Of a stretch of DNA of 8,312 nt, positions 5,916-8,312 are shown piece by piece. The stretch's first letter is position 1, and the number at the start of each line of letters is the position of its first letter. The DNA is taken from positions 1 through 8,312 of the forward strand of contig CANMEW010000059.1 of the NCBI GenBank assembly GCA_947496905.1, written 5' to 3'. A program made the translations under genes and the position numbers. The notes below the pieces were generated by a model. That model did no database searches, was not told the origin of the DNA, and saw only the letters and a program-made list of their open reading frames with translations. This DNA is from Rickettsiales bacterium (GTDB lineage Bacteria > Pseudomonadota > Alphaproteobacteria > Rickettsiales > UBA1997).

Positions 5916-7140
5916 AGGTTCTAACCACATCTGGCTACCCTACACGCAAATGCAGAATCATCTGCCACAGCTCGAAATTATTTCAGCCAAGGGATCAAAA
6001 ATTTTTCTCAAAGATGGTCGCATTTTAATTGACGGAATTAGCTCGTGGTGGAGCGCCGCTCATGGTTACAATCACCCTCACCTCACTTCCGAAATCACTC
6101 GTCAGGCAAAAATTTTACCCCACATCATGCTGGCCGGATTCGCCAATGAGCAAACCTACAAACTCGCTCACCGACTGTGTAAATTTACTGGAATGGATCA
6201 CGTATTTTTTTCTGATTCCGGCTCTACGGCAGTTGAAGTTGCGATGAAAATCGCTTGGCAATTTCACATTAATTCCAAGCAGGTCGAAAAAATAAAATTC
6301 ATCTCCTTCAAAAATTCCTACCACGGCGACACTAGCGGCGCAATGTCTTTGTCCGATTTAGGCTCTGGCATGCACAAGAAATTCCAGAAAATTTTACTAA
6401 AAAATTTCTCTCTCGATTTACCAAAAAACCAAAACGACCTGAATGAATTCGAAGAATTCGTCAAAAAAAATAAAAAGAATTTAGCCGGAATTTTTATTGA
6501 GCCGATGGTTCAGTGCGCTGGCGGAATGAAGTTTCACAGCGCGGAAATTTTGCGGGAAATTTTCAACATCGCCAAAAAACATGAGGTGCTTTTCATTGCC
6601 GATGAATGCGCTTCTGGATTCTACCGCACCGGAAAAAAATTCGCCTGCGATCACGCCGGAATAATTCCCGACATTCTGGTCATTGGAAAGGCTTTAACTG
6701 GCGGCACAATGACCCTCGCCACCACCCTAACCTCCGCCGCAATCTTTAAAAAATTTTTAGGAAATTCTTCCGAATTAGCTTTGATGCATGGACCAACTTT
6801 TATGGGCAACCCTCTCGCCTGCGCTACTGCAAATGCTTCGCTAGATTTATTCGAAAAGGAAAATTACGCCGAAAAAATTTCAGCTGACGAGGAATTTTTG
6901 AGGAAGGAGTTGGGTAAATGTCGTGGACACAAAAATGTGCGAGACGTTCGCGCTCTTGGGATGATCGGGGTGGTCGAGATGGAAAATAGTGAAAAGGAAC
7001 TGTTTGAGATGAGAAGAAAATTTGCTGCAACTGAAGTGTTTTTACGACCACTCGCTAACTGCCTTTACACCATGCCAGCATTGAATATTAAGAGGTCGGA
7101 GCTGAAAAAAATCACCACCTCAATTCTGCAATCGCTCTAA
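5896..7140 (+). CDS. bioA: Adenosylmethionine-8-amino-7-oxononanoate aminotransferase
   Basis: BioA makes 7,8-diaminopelargonic acid from 7-keto-8-aminopelargonic acid, using S-adenosylmethionine as amino donor and PLP as cofactor; it is the antepenultimate step of biotin synthesis. At 414 residues it is close to full family length. BioA-specific signatures: HIWLPYTQM (11-19, Tyr16), DGISSWWSAAHGYNHPHL (46-63), SGSTAVEVAMK (108-118), SYHGDT (141-146), IADECASGFYRTG (234-246, Asp236), IGKALTGGTMTLATTL (263-278, PLP lysine K265), HGPTFMGNPLACA (298-310) and R384 in FLRPL. The last is the arginine expected to bind the substrate carboxylate. All key residues are present. The ATG overlaps the bamD end by 20 nt; the next ATG would remove the IWLPY motif, so 5896 is favoured. 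No other biotin gene is in view. Confidence 0.96.
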   Translation: MGNTINKGSNHIWLPYTQMQNHLPQLEIISAKGSKIFLKDGRILIDGISSWWSAAHGYNHPHLTSEITRQAKILPHIMLAGFANEQTYKLAHRLCKFTGMDHVFFSDSGSTAVEVAMKIAWQFHINSKQVEKIKFISFKNSYHGDTSGAMSLSDLGSGMHKKFQKILLKNFSLDLPKNQNDLNEFEEFVKKNKKNLAGIFIEPMVQCAGGMKFHSAEILREIFNIAKKHEVLFIADECASGFYRTGKKFACDHAGIIPDILVIGKALTGGTMTLATTLTSAAIFKKFLGNSSELALMHGPTFMGNPLACATANASLDLFEKENYAEKISADEEFLRKELGKCRGHKNVRDVRALGMIGVVEMENSEKELFEMRRKFAATEVFLRPLANCLYTMPALNIKRSELKKITTSILQSL

Positions 7141-7154
7141 CTTGACTACGGCTT

Positions 7155-7179
7155 AAACCCCCTTCTTCGAAGAGGGTTT
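7155..7179. terminator. Hairpin between convergent bioA and tolQ ends
   Basis: AAACCC (7155-7160) pairs with GGGTTT (7174-7179), and after one C-A mismatch CTTC pairs with GAAG around a TTC loop. It starts 15 nt after the bioA stop and overlaps the tolQ stop codon. A proper T-tract is missing in both directions, so it may be a weak bidirectional terminator or a transcript-end stabiliser. Confidence 0.4.
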
Positions 7180-7867
7180 ACCGATCCAACTCTTTCGACA
7201 AAATGCCGAGAAGCTGCGTGGAAAAATTGCTGGCGCGCTCAGAAAAATAATTAATTTTTGCGCTGAAAATATTGTAGAAAAAAACTGCTGGAATCGCGGC
7301 AAATAAACCAAATGCCGTTGCCAACAAAGCCTCGGCAATTCCCGGTGCAACTACTGCCAAACTAGTATTTTTAGAAATCGCAATTCCTTGAAAAGAATTC
7401 ATTATTCCCCACACCGTTCCAAACAGCCCAACAAATGGTGCCGCTGATCCAACAATCGCCAGAAAATTTAAACCCACCTCCAACTTCTGCATTGACCGAT
7501 TACTCGCAACCTGCATTGCACCAACCAACCGCTCTTTTAGCGAAGATTTTTTCTCCAAAGATTCTGCAATAATTTGCTTAATATTGTTCGATTTCCATTC
7601 CTTCATGCAGGCAAGAAAAATACGTGACAGAGGGTGATTGTCGTTGTTCTTCGCCTCACTGTAAATGTCTTCCAGCATCCCACTACTTTCAAACAATTCT
7701 TCAAACCTGTCGCTACGATTTTTCAGCACGCGGAATTTGATGATTTTGTCAAAAATAATTGCCCAAGACCACATTGAGGCAATCACTAAAAGCAGCATCA
7801 CCAGCTGAACAATGATGTCCGCCTGAGAAATGAGATTTACAAAAGAAACTGATGCGACTTTTTCCAT
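7178..7867 (-). CDS. tolQ: Tol-Pal system motor subunit TolQ
   Basis: TolQ is the five-fold inner-membrane channel component that, with TolR, uses the proton gradient to energise TolA and the Pal-mediated outer-membrane invagination at division. The 229-residue protein has the expected three membrane segments: about 18-39 (IIVQLVMLLLVIASMWSWAIIF), 133-155 and 174-198. The conserved MotA/TolQ/ExbB core is clear in VGLNFLAIVGSAAPFVGLFGTVWGIMNSFQGI (131-162) and VAPGIAEALLATAFGLFAAIPAVFFYN (173-199). The GTVWGIMNSF wording favours TolQ over ExbB. The ATG at 7867 lacks an obvious Shine-Dalgarno sequence. tolR, which normally follows immediately, is not there: the gene runs straight into the convergent end of bioA. 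Confidence 0.93.
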   Translation of the reverse strand: MEKVASVSFVNLISQADIIVQLVMLLLVIASMWSWAIIFDKIIKFRVLKNRSDRFEELFESSGMLEDIYSEAKNNDNHPLSRIFLACMKEWKSNNIKQIIAESLEKKSSLKERLVGAMQVASNRSMQKLEVGLNFLAIVGSAAPFVGLFGTVWGIMNSFQGIAISKNTSLAVVAPGIAEALLATAFGLFAAIPAVFFYNIFSAKINYFSERASNFSTQLLGILSKELDR

Positions 7868-7892
7868 GAGACTAATTCATTGATGAACGACA

Positions 7893-7928
7893 CAAAAAAA
7901 TATACCCAAGCTCCGAAGAGCTTGGGTA
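7893..7928 (-). terminator. Intrinsic terminator of the outer-membrane protein gene
   Basis: TACCCAAGCTC (7903-7913) and GAGCTTGGGTA (7918-7928) form a perfect 11-bp stem with a four-base loop. Read on the minus strand it is followed by TATTTTTTTG. It lies about 58 nt past the stop of the upstream minus-strand barrel gene and before tolQ, so it separates the two transcripts. tolQ should then have its own promoter in 7868-7902, or overlap the terminator. Confidence 0.85.
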
Positions 7929-7985
7929 CAGACTTAAATCACCCGACTTAAGCCACCTACTTTTACAAAGATGGGTTAAGAAAAA

Positions 7986-8312
7986 TTAGAAACCGTAGAT
8001 TACGCCAAATTTAACTACGTCCAATCTGACTTTGTCTCTCAAGCCATTTTCCATGTAACGAATATTGAATGTTTGACGATCGTAAGAGGTGCGAAGTGAC
8101 CAATTGTCGTTGAGCGCGTAAGACAGTCCAAGTCCGTAAATCATCGCAAGCTTAGAGTCTCCGTCAGATTTGCCCTGAGAGTTCCACCTAACATTATGCT
8201 TAACATTTGCCATGCCTGCATTAATGAAGCCGCTGAGCTTAGGACAAAAATTGTAACCAAGATTAACTTTCGCACCGTAGCGAGAGTCAATTTCTATGCG
8301 ATCTGCTGCGTA
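7986..8312 (-). CDS. Outer-membrane beta-barrel protein, C-terminal part (cut by the right edge)
   Basis: The frame stays open from the stop at 7986 to the window edge, giving 108 residues; the ATG at 8213 is internal, not the start. The sequence alternates polar and hydrophobic residues in amphipathic strands: SRYGAKVNLGYNF, LSGFINAGMANVKHNV, LAMIYGLGLSYALNDNWSLRTSYDRQTF and the last strand VRLDVVKFGVIYGF. It ends in the terminal Phe recognised by the BAM machinery. The GLGLSYALNDNWSLRTSYD pattern is that of the small opacity/OmpA-like or Omp25-type eight-stranded barrels common as surface antigens in alphaproteobacteria, including Rickettsiales. It should sit in the outer membrane. The visible part lacks an OmpA peptidoglycan-binding domain. 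The precise subfamily cannot be named from this fragment. Confidence 0.8.
   Translation of the reverse strand, partial: YAADRIEIDSRYGAKVNLGYNFCPKLSGFINAGMANVKHNVRWNSQGKSDGDSKLAMIYGLGLSYALNDNWSLRTSYDRQTFNIRYMENGLRDKVRLDVVKFGVIYGF

Noticed and set aside
5990..7051. Frames at 6029-6247 (plus), 6115-6324 (minus) and 6824-7051 (minus)
   Set aside because: They are out-of-frame or antisense readings of bioA, which has all its catalytic residues.
7931..7980. Repeated GACTTAA motifs and a weak CTTAA/TTAAG stem between the barrel gene and its terminator
   Set aside because: The pairing is short and interrupted, and the strong hairpin at 7903-7928 already explains transcript termination.

Overview
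This window looks like a piece of an alphaproteobacterial chromosome, most likely from or near the Rickettsiales. The best evidence is the 5' third of a 16S rRNA gene on the minus strand. Its terminus (CUUGAGAGUUUGAUCCUGG, then a GGCGGUAUGCUUAACACAUG-type segment) is of the alphaproteobacterial kind. The rest fits: AT-rich DNA, Lys/Asn/Phe/Ile-rich proteins, and a set of slowly evolving envelope and replication housekeeping genes. The assignment below class level is an inference.

Layout. Positions 1-397 (minus): 5' part of 16S rRNA, cut by the window edge. Positions 398-801: rRNA upstream region with two hairpins and a possible small ORF, no confident gene. Positions 802-3187 (minus): a compact lptA-lptB-holA operon reading toward the 16S gene, with lptA/lptB overlapping by 8 nt and lptB/holA exactly abutting. 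Positions 3144-4973 (plus): a membrane-anchored DUF192 protein followed 6 nt later by hisD. The DUF192 gene starts inside the antisense of the lptA signal-peptide codons. Positions 4974-5180: a GC-rich, hairpin-forming spacer and then a perfect 11-bp inverted repeat just before the next start. Positions 5181-7140 (plus): bamD overlapping bioA by 20 nt. Positions 7155-7179: a hairpin between the convergent gene ends. Positions 7178-7867 (minus): tolQ without tolR. Positions 7893-7928: a strong minus-strand terminator. Positions 7986-8312 (minus): the C-terminal part of an outer-membrane beta-barrel protein.

Together the genes centre on the Gram-negative envelope: LPS transport (LptA, LptB), outer-membrane protein assembly (BamD), the Tol-Pal motor (TolQ) and a surface barrel protein. 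To these are added replication (HolA) and two single biosynthetic enzymes (HisD, BioA) separated from the rest of their pathways. No mobile element, CRISPR array, tRNA or defence system was seen. I did not find a convincing novel system. The most interesting leads are the two unexplained intergenic stretches with structure and the antisense overlap of two export signals.
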